Part shown: in pieces, positions 9,331 to 17,990 of the stretch
Layout: each line of letters begins with the position of its first letter
Numbering within the stretch: position 1 is the first letter of the stretch
Source: Pararhizobium sp. YC-54
Lineage (GTDB): Bacteria > Pseudomonadota > Alphaproteobacteria > Rhizobiales > Rhizobiaceae
NCBI RefSeq assembly: GCF_025847205.1
Contig: NZ_JAOYTH010000006.1
Coordinates: 248,001 to 312,000, forward strand
Direction: 5' to 3'
Length of the DNA: 64,000 nt
Made by a program: the position numbers and the translations under genes
The notes under the pieces: model-generated
Told to the model about the DNA's origin: nothing
Seen by the model: only the letters and a program-made list of their open reading frames with translations
Database searches by the model: none

Positions 9331-10364
9331 CAGATTCATACTTCCGGCATGCTGATGGTTAATCCGTGTGCAAGTTATTGTGTCACCGCAATGACAGAAA
9401 TTTTCAAATAAATTCAATACCTTGCAGGAGGACACTCAGACTCACCCGCCTCCTGCCCAGGCCCGTCAGGGCTCTAAACGAGTCAAGAAATTTTTTATTT
9501 TTTTTGTTTTTCGCCAGCTAACTTCCGGGTCAAAATTCAAAGCCCTTGATTCAAAAGCGATTCTCTTCCGCCGAGCTCCGGTCCATGCAGGACACGCTAT
9601 GAGAGTCAACGCCCGGCCCTTCCAACGTGTTAAAATTCGCGATTGATCTTGTGCCACGATCCTGCCTAAATGCCTCCACAGAAGGCGCGGGACATACCTG
9701 TGGACAAGATGAGAAGGCAGCCTCTCAACAGGCGGCACGATTTCACTTAAACCTTCTGTAACGGGGTGGTTCCACAACGTTCCATCAATCAGAACAGGGC
9801 GTTTTCAGCTGAGCAATATATTTGCCCAGAATGAGGTCTTGCGACTTATGGTTGCTGACGATTGAGACTGCCCGATACGCTGGACAATGCACATCGCGGC
9901 TCCTGCTGCGCTGTGCTAGGCCGGCGGCCGGCATGCGGATGAGGACGCAATATCGGCACGCTGGCCTGCCCTTCTTTTAACGAGGGTTGGGAAGGCCGGC
10001 TGGAAGTGAACGGACGGCGGAGGACGCGAGGCCTCTGCGGATACTGAAATGAAATTGTGCAAGCGGGACATGCGTTTGGCTTTTGCCGGATGGATATTGC
10101 ACGAAACCGGGCCGTGGGAGGAGGATGAGGATTCCTCTTGCGGTGCGGGGAGCGTTTGGATTGGGCGGCATGCCTTTAAAAAGGGCCGTTTGAGACAGAC
10201 ATAAAGGCTGACGCCGGCAGCAGTGACGGCGTCGCGGAATGATATTGGAAGGCGGCAATATGCTTGGTAATTCGGTGACGGCGGCGATTGTATTCGAGAA
10301 TGGGGAGAATGCCCGTCAGATCGCGGTAAAGCAGTCTGACAGTACGACCGGGGAAAAGGGCGAC
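9331..10364. other. Long gene-less region upstream of dnaA
   Basis: About 1 kb without a convincing gene. It holds a marked A/T-rich tract near 9484-9520 (runs of T and A), six GANTC sites at 9333-9607, one DnaA-box-like 9-mer TGTGGACAA at 9699-9707 (one mismatch to the E. coli consensus), and a TTAA-N7-GTAA sequence at 9747-9761. The part nearest dnaA (10239-10364) is in frame with dnaA and could be translated if an upstream ATG is used. It probably contains the dnaA promoter and regulatory sites. It need not be the replication origin, since rhizobial oriC is usually reported near hemE, away from dnaA. Confidence 0.6.
9333..9607. promoter_or_regulatory. Cluster of six GANTC (CcrM methylation) sites
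   Basis: GANTC occurs at 9333 (GATTC), 9439 (GACTC), 9480 (GAGTC), 9548 (GATTC), 9559 (GATTC) and 9603 (GAGTC), with a further one at 10130. At the base composition of this DNA about one site per 280 bp is expected, so six in 275 bp is a clear local excess. CcrM methylates GANTC in alphaproteobacteria and couples dnaA transcription to replication in Caulobacter; that it does so here is inference. Confidence 0.55.
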
Positions 10365-11816
10365 ATGATGCAGAGCGCACTTTTCGAGCGGGTCAGTGCG
10401 CGTTTGAAAGCCCAGGTCGGTCCTGATGTTTTTGCCAGCTGGTTTGGCCGGCTGAAGCTCCACTCGGTCTCCAAGAGTGTTGTGCGGTTGTCCGTTCCGA
10501 CGACCTTTCTGAAGTCGTGGATCAACAACCGTTATCTCGATCTGATCACCAACATCTTCCAGCAGGAAGATGCCGAGATCCTGAAGGTGGAGATTGTCGT
10601 TCGCAGCGCCACGCGCAGTGCCCGCCCCGGTCTCCAGGATGATGTGGCCCAGTCGAACCACAGCGATACGGCAGCGCCCGCGTCTTCGCGCCGTTCCGCG
10701 CCGCAGACCCTTGCTCATCACGCCGCCGCAACCGTCAGCAATCTTCAAAAGATGCAGCCGGTCGCCGGCCCTCTGTTCGGTTCGCCGCTGGATTCACGCT
10801 ACACATTCGAGAGCTTCGTCGAAGGTTCGTCAAACCGCGTCGCCCTTGCCGCTGCAAAGACGATCGCCGAGGCCGGCGCCGGCGCCGTGCGCTTCAACCC
10901 GCTGTTCGTTCATTCGACAGTCGGCCTTGGCAAGACGCACCTTTTGCAGGCCATCGCCACCGCCGCGATCCAGAGCGCACGCGCACCCCGCGTCGTCTAT
11001 CTGACGGCGGAGTATTTCATGTGGCGTTTCGCAACAGCCATTCGCGACAACGATGCCTTGTCGCTCAAGGAAACGCTGCGCAACATCGATCTCCTGGTCA
11101 TCGACGACATGCAGTTCCTGCAGGGCAAGTCGATCCAGCACGAATTCTGCCATCTCCTCAACATGCTGCTCGACAGCGCCAAGCAGGTCGTCGTGGCTGC
11201 CGACCGTGCACCCTGGGAGCTGGAATCGCTCGATCCGCGCGTCCGTTCGCGCCTGCAGGGCGGCGTCGCCATCGAGATGGAAGGCCCGGACTACGAGATG
11301 CGTCTCGAAATCCTCAAGCGCCGCCTCGAAGTCGCCCGTCTGGACGACCCGTCCCTCGACATTCCCGCCAATATTCTCAGCCACGTTGCCCGCAACATCA
11401 CGGCCAGCGGCCGCGAGCTTGAGGGAGCCTTCAATCAGTTGCTTTTCCGGCTTTCATTCGAGCCCCAGTTGTCGATCGAACGGGTCGATGAGCTGCTTGG
11501 CCATCTGGTCAATGCCGGTGAACCGCGCCGGGTCCGCATCGAAGACATCCAGCGTGTCGTTGCCAAGCACTACAACGTATCGCGCCAGGAACTGGTCTCC
11601 AACCGCCGCACCCGCGTCATCGTCAAGCCGCGCCAGATTGCCATGTATCTGGCAAAGACGCTGACGCCGCGCTCCTTCCCGGAAATCGGCCGCCGTTTTG
11701 GCGGGCGCGATCACACAACTGTTTTGCACGCCGTTCGCAAGATCGAAGATTTGATCACCGGCGATACCAAGCTGTCGCATGAGATCGAGCTGTTGAAGCG
11801 GCTGATCAACGAATAG
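10365..11816 (+). CDS. dnaA: Chromosomal replication initiator DnaA
   Basis: 483 residues from the ATG at 10365. Domain I starts [14 protein letters not shown]; the AAA+ domain has Walker [10 protein letters not shown] (about 186-194) and Walker [11 protein letters not shown] (about 243); the C-terminal DNA-binding domain carries the signature [17 protein letters not shown]. It binds DnaA boxes and opens the origin. The frame extends upstream: an ATG at 10260 has GGAAGG in front, and another is at 10239, giving up to 525 residues. I chose 10365 because it matches the usual N-terminus of rhizobial DnaA as I recall it and has GGGGAAAAGGG upstream; the start is uncertain. Confidence 0.96.
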   Translation: MMQSALFERVSARLKAQVGPDVFASWFGRLKLHSVSKSVVRLSVPTTFLKSWINNRYLDLITNIFQQEDAEILKVEIVVRSATRSARPGLQDDVAQSNHSDTAAPASSRRSAPQTLAHHAAATVSNLQKMQPVAGPLFGSPLDSRYTFESFVEGSSNRVALAAAKTIAEAGAGAVRFNPLFVHSTVGLGKTHLLQAIATAAIQSARAPRVVYLTAEYFMWRFATAIRDNDALSLKETLRNIDLLVIDDMQFLQGKSIQHEFCHLLNMLLDSAKQVVVAADRAPWELESLDPRVRSRLQGGVAIEMEGPDYEMRLEILKRRLEVARLDDPSLDIPANILSHVARNITASGRELEGAFNQLLFRLSFEPQLSIERVDELLGHLVNAGEPRRVRIEDIQRVVAKHYNVSRQELVSNRRTRVIVKPRQIAMYLAKTLTPRSFPEIGRRFGGRDHTTVLHAVRKIEDLITGDTKLSHEIELLKRLINE

Positions 11817-11846
11817 GACCACCCGTTTTCGGACGAATTGATTGAG

Positions 11847-11879
11847 ACATACCCCCCTGTCCCGGACAGGGGGGTATGT
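11847..11879. repeat. Perfect 15-bp inverted repeat between dnaA and the aminopeptidase gene
   Basis: ACATACCCCCCTGTC at 11847-11861 and its exact reverse complement at 11865-11879, with a 3-base loop, lie between two convergent genes. It would form a very stable hairpin in either transcript and probably ends transcription from both sides, but there is no T tract, so it may instead be a small dispersed palindrome. Confidence 0.7.
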
Positions 11880-11900
11880 GCCTGTCAAGCGGCCCCCAAA

Positions 11901-13292
11901 CTACTTCTTGCCGTTGGCAATCAGATGATACAGCGCGCGGATCGCCTGTGCCTCGCCGCCGAGTGGCGAATGCGGCTGCTCCGCCGGTGCCCAGCCGAAA
12001 ATGTCGAAATGGGCCCAGCTCTTTGCATTGCTGACAAAGCGCTTCAGGAACAACGCTGCGGTGATCGATCCCGCCATACCGCCCGAGGGCGCGTTGGTGA
12101 GGTCGGCGATGCGGGCCGAGATATCCTTCTCATAGCCCTTGTAGAGCGGCATGCGCCACAGCGGATCATCGACCGTCAGGCTCGATTCGGTAAGATCATG
12201 GGCGAGATCCTCGTCGTCGGTGTAGAACGGCGGCAGGTCCGGGCCGAGCGCAACACGGGCAGCACCCGTCAGTGTCGCCATGTCGATCAGGAGGTCGGTC
12301 TCTTCCTCGTCTGCGTAAGCCAGCGCGTCCGCAAGGATCAGCCGGCCTTCGGCATCGGTATTGTCGATCTGCACCGTCAGACCTTTGCGGCTGCGATAGA
12401 TATCGCCGGGACGGAAGGCATTGGCGGAGATCGAGTTTTCAACGACCGGCACGAGCACGCGCAGGTCGACCTTCAGCTTGGCGTCCATGATCATCAGGGC
12501 GAGCCCCATGACATTGGCAGCGCCGCCCATGTCCTTCTTCATCAACAGCATGGAAGCGGCAGGCTTGATATCGAGGCCGCCGGTATCGAAGCAGACGCCC
12601 TTGCCCACCAGCGTCACCTTGCGGTGCCCCTTCTTGCCCCAGCGCATTTCAAGCAGGCGAGGCGCCTCGCCGCTGGCGCGGCCGACCGTGTGGATCAGCG
12701 GGAAATTCTGCTTCAGCAGATCGTCGCCGGAGACGACGGAAACCTTGGCCTTGTAGTGTTCGCCGAGCGCCCGGAACGCTTCTTCCAGCGCGTTCGGGCC
12801 CATGTCGTTGGTCGGCATATTGATCAGGTCGCGGGCGAGAAAGACGCCTGCGAGCTGCCGCTTGATGTCTGCAGCGTCGGCATCGGCCGGGATCATCAAT
12901 GTCGGCGCTTCCTTACCCGCCGCCTTGTAGCGATCGAAGCTGTAGGAGCCGAGGCCGTAGCCGAGAGCGAGACGATTTGCCGTCAGCGGCGCGGTTTCGA
13001 TATGCCATTTTCCGGCCGGCAATGTCCGTGCCAGCTTACCGGTCAGAAACGGTGCTTCCGAAGGATTGACGCCAAGCCCGAACAGCGCGCCGCCGAGATG
13101 ACCGTCCTCGGACGGGATCAGCAGGACCGCCCCGGACTCCGCCTTGAACCCCGCCTTGCGGGCCCAGTCGAGCGCAATCGGATCGATGGCGCCGATATCG
13201 ATATGAGCCGGTGTTACCGCGAAGATCGGCAGGGTCTTGCCGGCGCTGGTATTGAACGGCGACGGACGGTCGATGAATTGATAGGAGGCCAT
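11901..13292 (-). CDS. Leucyl aminopeptidase family protein (M17)
   Basis: 463 residues. The C-terminal catalytic domain has the two-metal site of M17 peptidases: VGKGVCFDTGGLDIKP, MKKDMGGAANV, and the family signature NTDAEGRLILADAL. It releases N-terminal amino acids from peptides in the cytosol, and family members can also act as DNA-binding regulators (PepA). The N-terminal domain is short and divergent compared with E. coli PepA, nearer to PepB-like M17 enzymes. The ATG at 13292 has GAAGGA upstream. It is convergent with dnaA and divergent from the TPR lipoprotein. Confidence 0.92.
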   Translation of the reverse strand: MASYQFIDRPSPFNTSAGKTLPIFAVTPAHIDIGAIDPIALDWARKAGFKAESGAVLLIPSEDGHLGGALFGLGVNPSEAPFLTGKLARTLPAGKWHIETAPLTANRLALGYGLGSYSFDRYKAAGKEAPTLMIPADADAADIKRQLAGVFLARDLINMPTNDMGPNALEEAFRALGEHYKAKVSVVSGDDLLKQNFPLIHTVGRASGEAPRLLEMRWGKKGHRKVTLVGKGVCFDTGGLDIKPAASMLLMKKDMGGAANVMGLALMIMDAKLKVDLRVLVPVVENSISANAFRPGDIYRSRKGLTVQIDNTDAEGRLILADALAYADEEETDLLIDMATLTGAARVALGPDLPPFYTDDEDLAHDLTESSLTVDDPLWRMPLYKGYEKDISARIADLTNAPSGGMAGSITAALFLKRFVSNAKSWAHFDIFGWAPAEQPHSPLGGEAQAIRALYHLIANGKK

Positions 13293-13434
13293 GAAAATCC
13301 TTCGGAAGGAACGGTGTAGAATCACCCGATTAACGCTCTGTTAGGGTTAACAGATTATTGCTGGAGTGAAGATTGCGCCGATGTGTTGGGGATTTGCGTC
13401 CGGTGCTTGAACAAATGCTTAAGGGGCATTGGCA

Positions 13435-14256
13435 ATGAACGCACGCGGACCACAGTCTTTTTCGAGCAGCCGGTTCCTGCGGGCAACCGCGATGGCGATC
13501 CTCGCAGTGACGCTGGCCGGTTGCGGTACGCAGAAGAAGGAGCTGACGACAGGCTCCATTCCCTCCGCCAGCTTCTCCAAACCCGTCCAGTCAATGAACG
13601 CAACCGAACTGTCGGCGGCAGCGGAAAGCATCGGCAAGGCCTATGAGCGCAATCCGAAGGACCGCGCCGCCGGCCTGAACTATGCCAACATGTTGCGCAT
13701 GACCGGCCGCAACGACCAGGCACTGGCCGTCATGCAGCAGGTGGCGATCAATTTCCCGACCGACCGCGAGGTCCTTGCCGCCTATGGAAAATCGCAGGCC
13801 GCCGCAGGCCAGCTCGAACAGGCGCTGAGCACGATTACCCGCGCCCAGACCCCCGATCGCCCGGACTGGAAACTGAAATCGGCCGAAGGCGCGATCCTCG
13901 ATCAGCTCGGCCGCGCAGGGGAAGCGCGCCAGCGTTACCGCGAGGCGCTCGACATTCAACCGAACGAACCGACCGTTCTGTCCAATCTCGGCATGTCCTA
14001 CCTGCTGAACAAGGATCTGAAGACGGCGGAAACCTATCTTCGCTCGGCGGTCGGCCAACCCGGCGCTGACAGCAGCGTGCGCCAGAACCTGGCGCTCGCC
14101 GTCGGCCTGCAGGGACGCTTCCCCGAGGCCGAACAGATCGCCCGTCAGGAGCTTTCGCCGGACCAGGCCGAAGCCAATGTCAAATATCTGCGTTCGATCA
14201 TGTCGCAGCAGAATGCCTGGCAGAAGCTAGCCAAGGACGACAAGGGCACGAACTGA
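13435..14256 (+). CDS. TPR lipoprotein, TadD-like pilus assembly protein
   Basis: 273 residues. A lipoprotein signal ends in LAGC (C30). The rest is Ala/Leu-rich tetratricopeptide repeats (AAGLNYANMLRMTGRNDQALAVM; GAILDQLGRAGEARQRYREAL; ...NLGMSYLLNKDLKTAETYL; ...NLALAVGLQGRFPEAEQIA). TadD proteins of the Tad system are TPR lipoproteins thought to support secretin assembly at the outer membrane. Its position 217 bp from the tadC end of the pilus operon (convergent) supports that role. The ATG at 13435 has AAGGGG upstream; a TTG two codons earlier is less likely. Confidence 0.8.
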   Translation: MNARGPQSFSSSRFLRATAMAILAVTLAGCGTQKKELTTGSIPSASFSKPVQSMNATELSAAAESIGKAYERNPKDRAAGLNYANMLRMTGRNDQALAVMQQVAINFPTDREVLAAYGKSQAAAGQLEQALSTITRAQTPDRPDWKLKSAEGAILDQLGRAGEARQRYREALDIQPNEPTVLSNLGMSYLLNKDLKTAETYLRSAVGQPGADSSVRQNLALAVGLQGRFPEAEQIARQELSPDQAEANVKYLRSIMSQQNAWQKLAKDDKGTN

Positions 14257-14473
14257 GCCCTGCGGAGCCTCCACCCCGGCAAAGCCGCCGCCACGTCTCA
14301 ACAGCGCAGTATTCCAGCAATCCTGCAGCCACGCGTTCTCGCAGCACCAAGGGCTGGTAGTGCTGCGGGCAATCCGGACCCATCGCTCCAATTCAATCAA
14401 CGAAGAAACACGGCCGCACGGAAGATGCGCATCGCGATCTTCTGACAAGCTTTTGACCGTACCGAAAACCGGA

Positions 14474-15460
14474 TCAGAACTTGTCGGAAACCTGGATACC
14501 AGCCGGGCCGAGGATGACGGCGACAAGGACCGGCAGGAAGAACAGGATCATCGGGACGGTAAGCTTTGGCGGAAGGGCCGCGGCCTTCTTTTCCGCCTCG
14601 TTCATGCGCTGGTCGCGGCTTTCCTGGGCAAGCACACGCAGGGCCTGAGCGATCGGCGTGCCATACCGGTCGGCCTGAATCAGCGCCTGCATCACCGATT
14701 TCACATCGTCAAGTCCGGTCCGGATGCCGAGATTTTCCAGCGCGACGCGCCGGTCCGGCAGAAACGACAGCTCCGCCGTCGTCAGGACCAGTTCTTCGGC
14801 AAGAGGCGCCGACTGTTCGGCAATTTCGTCCGCCACGCGCCGCATCGCGAGCTCCATCGAGACGCCCGATTCCACGCAGATCAACAGCAGGTCGAGCGCA
14901 TTCGGCCACGCCCTACGAATCGACTGCTGGCGCTTGGATACGGCATTGGAAATGAAAATATTCGGCGCATAGAAACCGAGATAGCCGCTGCAGATGACAG
15001 CCAGTACCCGTATCATGAACGGTTTTTCAGCAAGATAGCCCAGGAAGAAAATGTAGAAGGCGCCGACAGCCAGAAAGAGGAAGGGAAGGCAAAAGCGGGC
15101 CACGAGAAACATGTTCAGCGCGTTTTGCGAACGGTACCCGGCCGACTTCAGCCGATTGACCGTATTTTCATCGACAAGCGCCTTACGCAGATTCAGCTTC
15201 TCGACGAGCTGCCGGACCGACGTGTTGTTCTGGGACCGCAGCGATGCCTTGCCGCCGCTGATCTCTGCGCTCAGGCGTACACGCTCGCGCGCCCGGATCA
15301 TTTCCCGCTCCGTCGCAACGGATTTCATCCGCTTTTCCAGATTGCCTCGCTCCAGGAACGGGGCTGCCAGGGAATAGAACGTCGCCAGCACCGCCACCGC
15401 CACCAGGAAGGCAATGATAACGTTCGGATCTGTCAGGGTACTGATCATGCCCTCGCTCAT
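14474..15460 (-). CDS. tadC: Tad pilus inner-membrane platform protein TadC/CpaH
   Basis: 328 residues, type II secretion F-domain family (GspF half). There are transmembrane helices near the N-terminus (IIAFLVAVAVLATFYSLA), in the middle (PFLFLAVGAFYIFFLGYL and a second) and at the C-terminus (VPMILFFLPVLVAVILGPAGI). The cytoplasmic F domain has WPNALDLLLICVESGVSMELAM. It pairs with TadB to form the platform on which the CpaF motor acts. It is the last gene of the minus-strand cpa operon, 13 bp after tadB. Confidence 0.92.
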   Translation of the reverse strand: MSEGMISTLTDPNVIIAFLVAVAVLATFYSLAAPFLERGNLEKRMKSVATEREMIRARERVRLSAEISGGKASLRSQNNTSVRQLVEKLNLRKALVDENTVNRLKSAGYRSQNALNMFLVARFCLPFLFLAVGAFYIFFLGYLAEKPFMIRVLAVICSGYLGFYAPNIFISNAVSKRQQSIRRAWPNALDLLLICVESGVSMELAMRRVADEIAEQSAPLAEELVLTTAELSFLPDRRVALENLGIRTGLDDVKSVMQALIQADRYGTPIAQALRVLAQESRDQRMNEAEKKAAALPPKLTVPMILFFLPVLVAVILGPAGIQVSDKF

Positions 15461-15473
15461 GCCGGACCCTTTC

Positions 15474-16484
15474 CTAGATGTCGAAGTTGATCATGTTGCG
15501 CATCACCCAGATGCCGATGCTCATCCACACCGCCGAACAGCCCATGATGAAGTGCCCGCGCGGGTCAGTGAACAGGATGCTCATGTAGTCCGGCGAAGTT
15601 GTATAAACCAGGAACGCTACGATGAATGGCAACGCGCCAATGATGCATGCCGAAGCCTTGGCTTCCATTGACAGCGCCTGGACCTTGGCCTTCATCTTCT
15701 TGCGTTCGCGCAGTACCTTGGAGAGGTTGCCAAGCGCCTCGGAAAGATTACCGCCGGCCTGCGCCTGGATGGCGATGACAATGGCAAAGAAATTGACCTC
15801 CGGCAGCGGAATGGTGTTGATCATGCGCGCGCAGGCTTCCGGAATATTCAGGCCGACCTGCTGCGCCTCGATGACGCGCTTGAACTCCGTCTTGACCGGC
15901 TCCATGCCATCGCTGGCGATCAGCCGGATGGCATCATTCAGCGGCAGACCCGATTTGATCGAGCGCACCATGATGTCGAGTGCATTCGGAAATTCGCTCA
16001 GGAATGCCGTGCAGCGTCGCTTGACCATGAAATTGACAAACCAGCGCGGAAAACCGGCGCTGCCGATGAGAAAAATACCGGCGATGACCGGCAGTTTCAT
16101 CCCGGCAATCAGTGCCAGGAAACTGGCCACGACGCCGAAGATCAGGCTGGCGATGTAAAACTGCGAGATCGTGATCTTGAAGCCGGCCTGAAGCAGCCTG
16201 ACCTTCATGCTGGGCTTTGCCTTGGCTGACTTTTCCTGCTGCTTCTTTTCGAGATCCTTCAGCGAATCCTGCACGGATTTCCGCCGTTTCGACATTTCAT
16301 TCATGCGGTCGCGCGCAGCCTTGACCTGAACCCTGTCGGCTTCGGCGGATTTGACCTTGCGGACGCGGCTCTCGGCTTTCTTTTCAGTTTCGATGCGCGT
16401 GAACAGAATACCATAGGCAAGACCGGCCGTCGAAAGCGCGACGAGACCCACGATCGCCAGAATGGTGATATCTATCCCGAACAT
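15474..16484 (-). CDS. tadB: Tad pilus inner-membrane platform protein TadB/CpaG
   Basis: 336 residues, type II secretion F-domain protein. An N-terminal transmembrane helix (ITILAIVGLVALSTAGLAYGI) is followed by a long basic coiled region (positions about 35-95), two helices, the F domain (FPNALDIMVRSIKSGLPLND; IAIQAQAGGNLSEALGNLS) and C-terminal helices. It sits 8 bp after cpaF and before tadC in the same operon. Confidence 0.93.
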   Translation of the reverse strand: MFGIDITILAIVGLVALSTAGLAYGILFTRIETEKKAESRVRKVKSAEADRVQVKAARDRMNEMSKRRKSVQDSLKDLEKKQQEKSAKAKPSMKVRLLQAGFKITISQFYIASLIFGVVASFLALIAGMKLPVIAGIFLIGSAGFPRWFVNFMVKRRCTAFLSEFPNALDIMVRSIKSGLPLNDAIRLIASDGMEPVKTEFKRVIEAQQVGLNIPEACARMINTIPLPEVNFFAIVIAIQAQAGGNLSEALGNLSKVLRERKKMKAKVQALSMEAKASACIIGALPFIVAFLVYTTSPDYMSILFTDPRGHFIMGCSAVWMSIGIWVMRNMINFDI

Positions 16485-16492
16485 GCAGGCCC

Positions 16493-17959
16493 TCAGTCCT
16501 TTTCCATCGCATCGAGCGTCGCAGCCAGCCGCTTGTCTTCGTTGAAGTAGCGGGCGCGATCCCAGAAATGCGGGCGGCCGATACCTGTCGACTTGTGCCG
16601 TCCGATGATCTTGCCGTTGGCGTCTTCGCCTTCCAATTCGTAGCGCATCAGGTCCTGGGTGATGATCACGTCGCCTTCCATACCGATCACCTCGGTGATG
16701 TGGGTGATGCGGCGCGAACCGTCACGCAGGCGGGCGGCCTGAATGATGACGTCGATGGAGCCGGCGATAATTTCGCGCACCGTCTTGGCAGGCAGCGTGT
16801 AGCCGCCCATGGCGATCATCGATTCCATACGGCTCAGGCATTCGCGCGGCGTGTTGGCGTGGATGGTGCCCATCGAGCCGTCGTGGCCGGTGTTCATCGC
16901 CTGTAACAGGTCGAAGACTTCCGGTCCGCGGACTTCGCCGACGATGATGCGTTCAGGCCGCATACGCAGGCAGTTCTTGATGAGATCGCGCATGGTGATC
17001 TCGCCCTCACCTTCGATGTTCGGCGGGCGGGTTTCAAGACGAACCACATGTGGCTGCTGCAACTGCAGTTCGGCCGTATCCTCGCAGGTAATGACGCGCT
17101 CTTCGAGATCGATATAGCCGGTCAGGCAGTTCAGAAGCGTGGTCTTGCCGGAACCGGTACCGCCGGAAATGACGACATTGCAGCGCACACGGCCGATGAT
17201 CTGGAGAAGGACAGCCCCCTCGGGTGTGATCGCGCCGAACTTGACCAGCTGGTCGAGCTTCAGCTTGTCCTTCTTGAACTTGCGGATGGTCAGTGCGGTG
17301 CCGTCGATGGCGAGCGGCGGGGCAATAACGTTGACGCGGGAACCGTCCGGCAGGCGGGCGTCGCAGATCGGCGAAGATTCATCGACGCGGCGGCCGACCT
17401 GGGAAACGATGCGCTGGCAGATCGACAGGAGCTGGCCATTGTCGCGGAACCGGACCTCGGACTCAATCGTCTTGCCGTTCACTTCGATGAAAGTCTGGCC
17501 GGCGCCGTTGACCATGATGTCGGCGATATCGTCGCGTGCCAGAAGCGGCTCCAGCGGGCCATAGCCGAGAACGTCGTTGCAGATATCCTCGAGCAGTTCC
17601 TCCTGCTCGGAGATCGACATCGCAAAATTCTTGATCGTGATGATGTCGTTGACGATATCGCGAATTTCCTCGCGCGCGCTCTCATTGTCGAGCTTGGCGA
17701 GCTGCGAAAGGTCAATCGTATCGATCAGCGCCGAGAACACCTGGGACTTGGTGTCGTAATAATCCTCTGTGCGGGCCGTTTTCTTGCGGACTGGCGGAGG
17801 AGACGGCTGCGCCCGTGTAACGGGGATCGTTTCGCGAACAGGTTCGGCAAGCACCGGCGCGCTCGGGCGCTCGGCAACCGCCGCGGACGCAGCCGGCTGC
17901 ATGGCGGAGCTGATGGGCCCGCCCTTTCCGAAGCCTTCGTTTCCTCGTTTACCAAACAT
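16493..17959 (-). CDS. cpaF: Tad pilus motor ATPase CpaF/TadA
   Basis: 488 residues. A Pro/Ala-rich disordered N-terminus (about 1-65) precedes a type II/IV secretion ATPase domain with Walker [15 protein letters not shown] (near 263-275), an Asp-box region [24 protein letters not shown], Walker [15 protein letters not shown], and the His box [16 protein letters not shown]. It powers pilus extension, and retraction in Tad systems. It begins 31 bp after the cpaE stop. Confidence 0.97.
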   Translation of the reverse strand: MFGKRGNEGFGKGGPISSAMQPAASAAVAERPSAPVLAEPVRETIPVTRAQPSPPPVRKKTARTEDYYDTKSQVFSALIDTIDLSQLAKLDNESAREEIRDIVNDIITIKNFAMSISEQEELLEDICNDVLGYGPLEPLLARDDIADIMVNGAGQTFIEVNGKTIESEVRFRDNGQLLSICQRIVSQVGRRVDESSPICDARLPDGSRVNVIAPPLAIDGTALTIRKFKKDKLKLDQLVKFGAITPEGAVLLQIIGRVRCNVVISGGTGSGKTTLLNCLTGYIDLEERVITCEDTAELQLQQPHVVRLETRPPNIEGEGEITMRDLIKNCLRMRPERIIVGEVRGPEVFDLLQAMNTGHDGSMGTIHANTPRECLSRMESMIAMGGYTLPAKTVREIIAGSIDVIIQAARLRDGSRRITHITEVIGMEGDVIITQDLMRYELEGEDANGKIIGRHKSTGIGRPHFWDRARYFNEDKRLAATLDAMEKD

Positions 17960-17990
17960 GCGCTCAATCCGGTTTCCGTTTGACTGTCAA

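Noticed and set aside
9422..9646. Plus-strand 74-codon frame upstream of dnaA
   Set aside because: No family or good start; it runs across the A/T-rich tract (KKFFIFFVF), which is more likely regulatory.
9754..9784. GGAAC and CGTT on the minus strand near 9760-9782, resembling an EcfG promoter
   Set aside because: Spacing is 15 nt, outside 16-17, and no gene lies downstream on that strand.
9331..10364. Chromosomal replication origin
   Set aside because: Only one degenerate DnaA box was seen, and rhizobial oriC is usually near hemE rather than dnaA; evidence is insufficient.
9916..10380. Minus-strand frame of about 150 codons in the dnaA upstream region
   Set aside because: Pro/Ser/Arg-rich translation without a ribosome site or domain, overlapping the dnaA start.
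11838..13319. 493-codon plus-strand frame opposite the aminopeptidase
   Set aside because: Starts inside the palindrome after dnaA and has no domain; the M17 gene on the other strand is clear.
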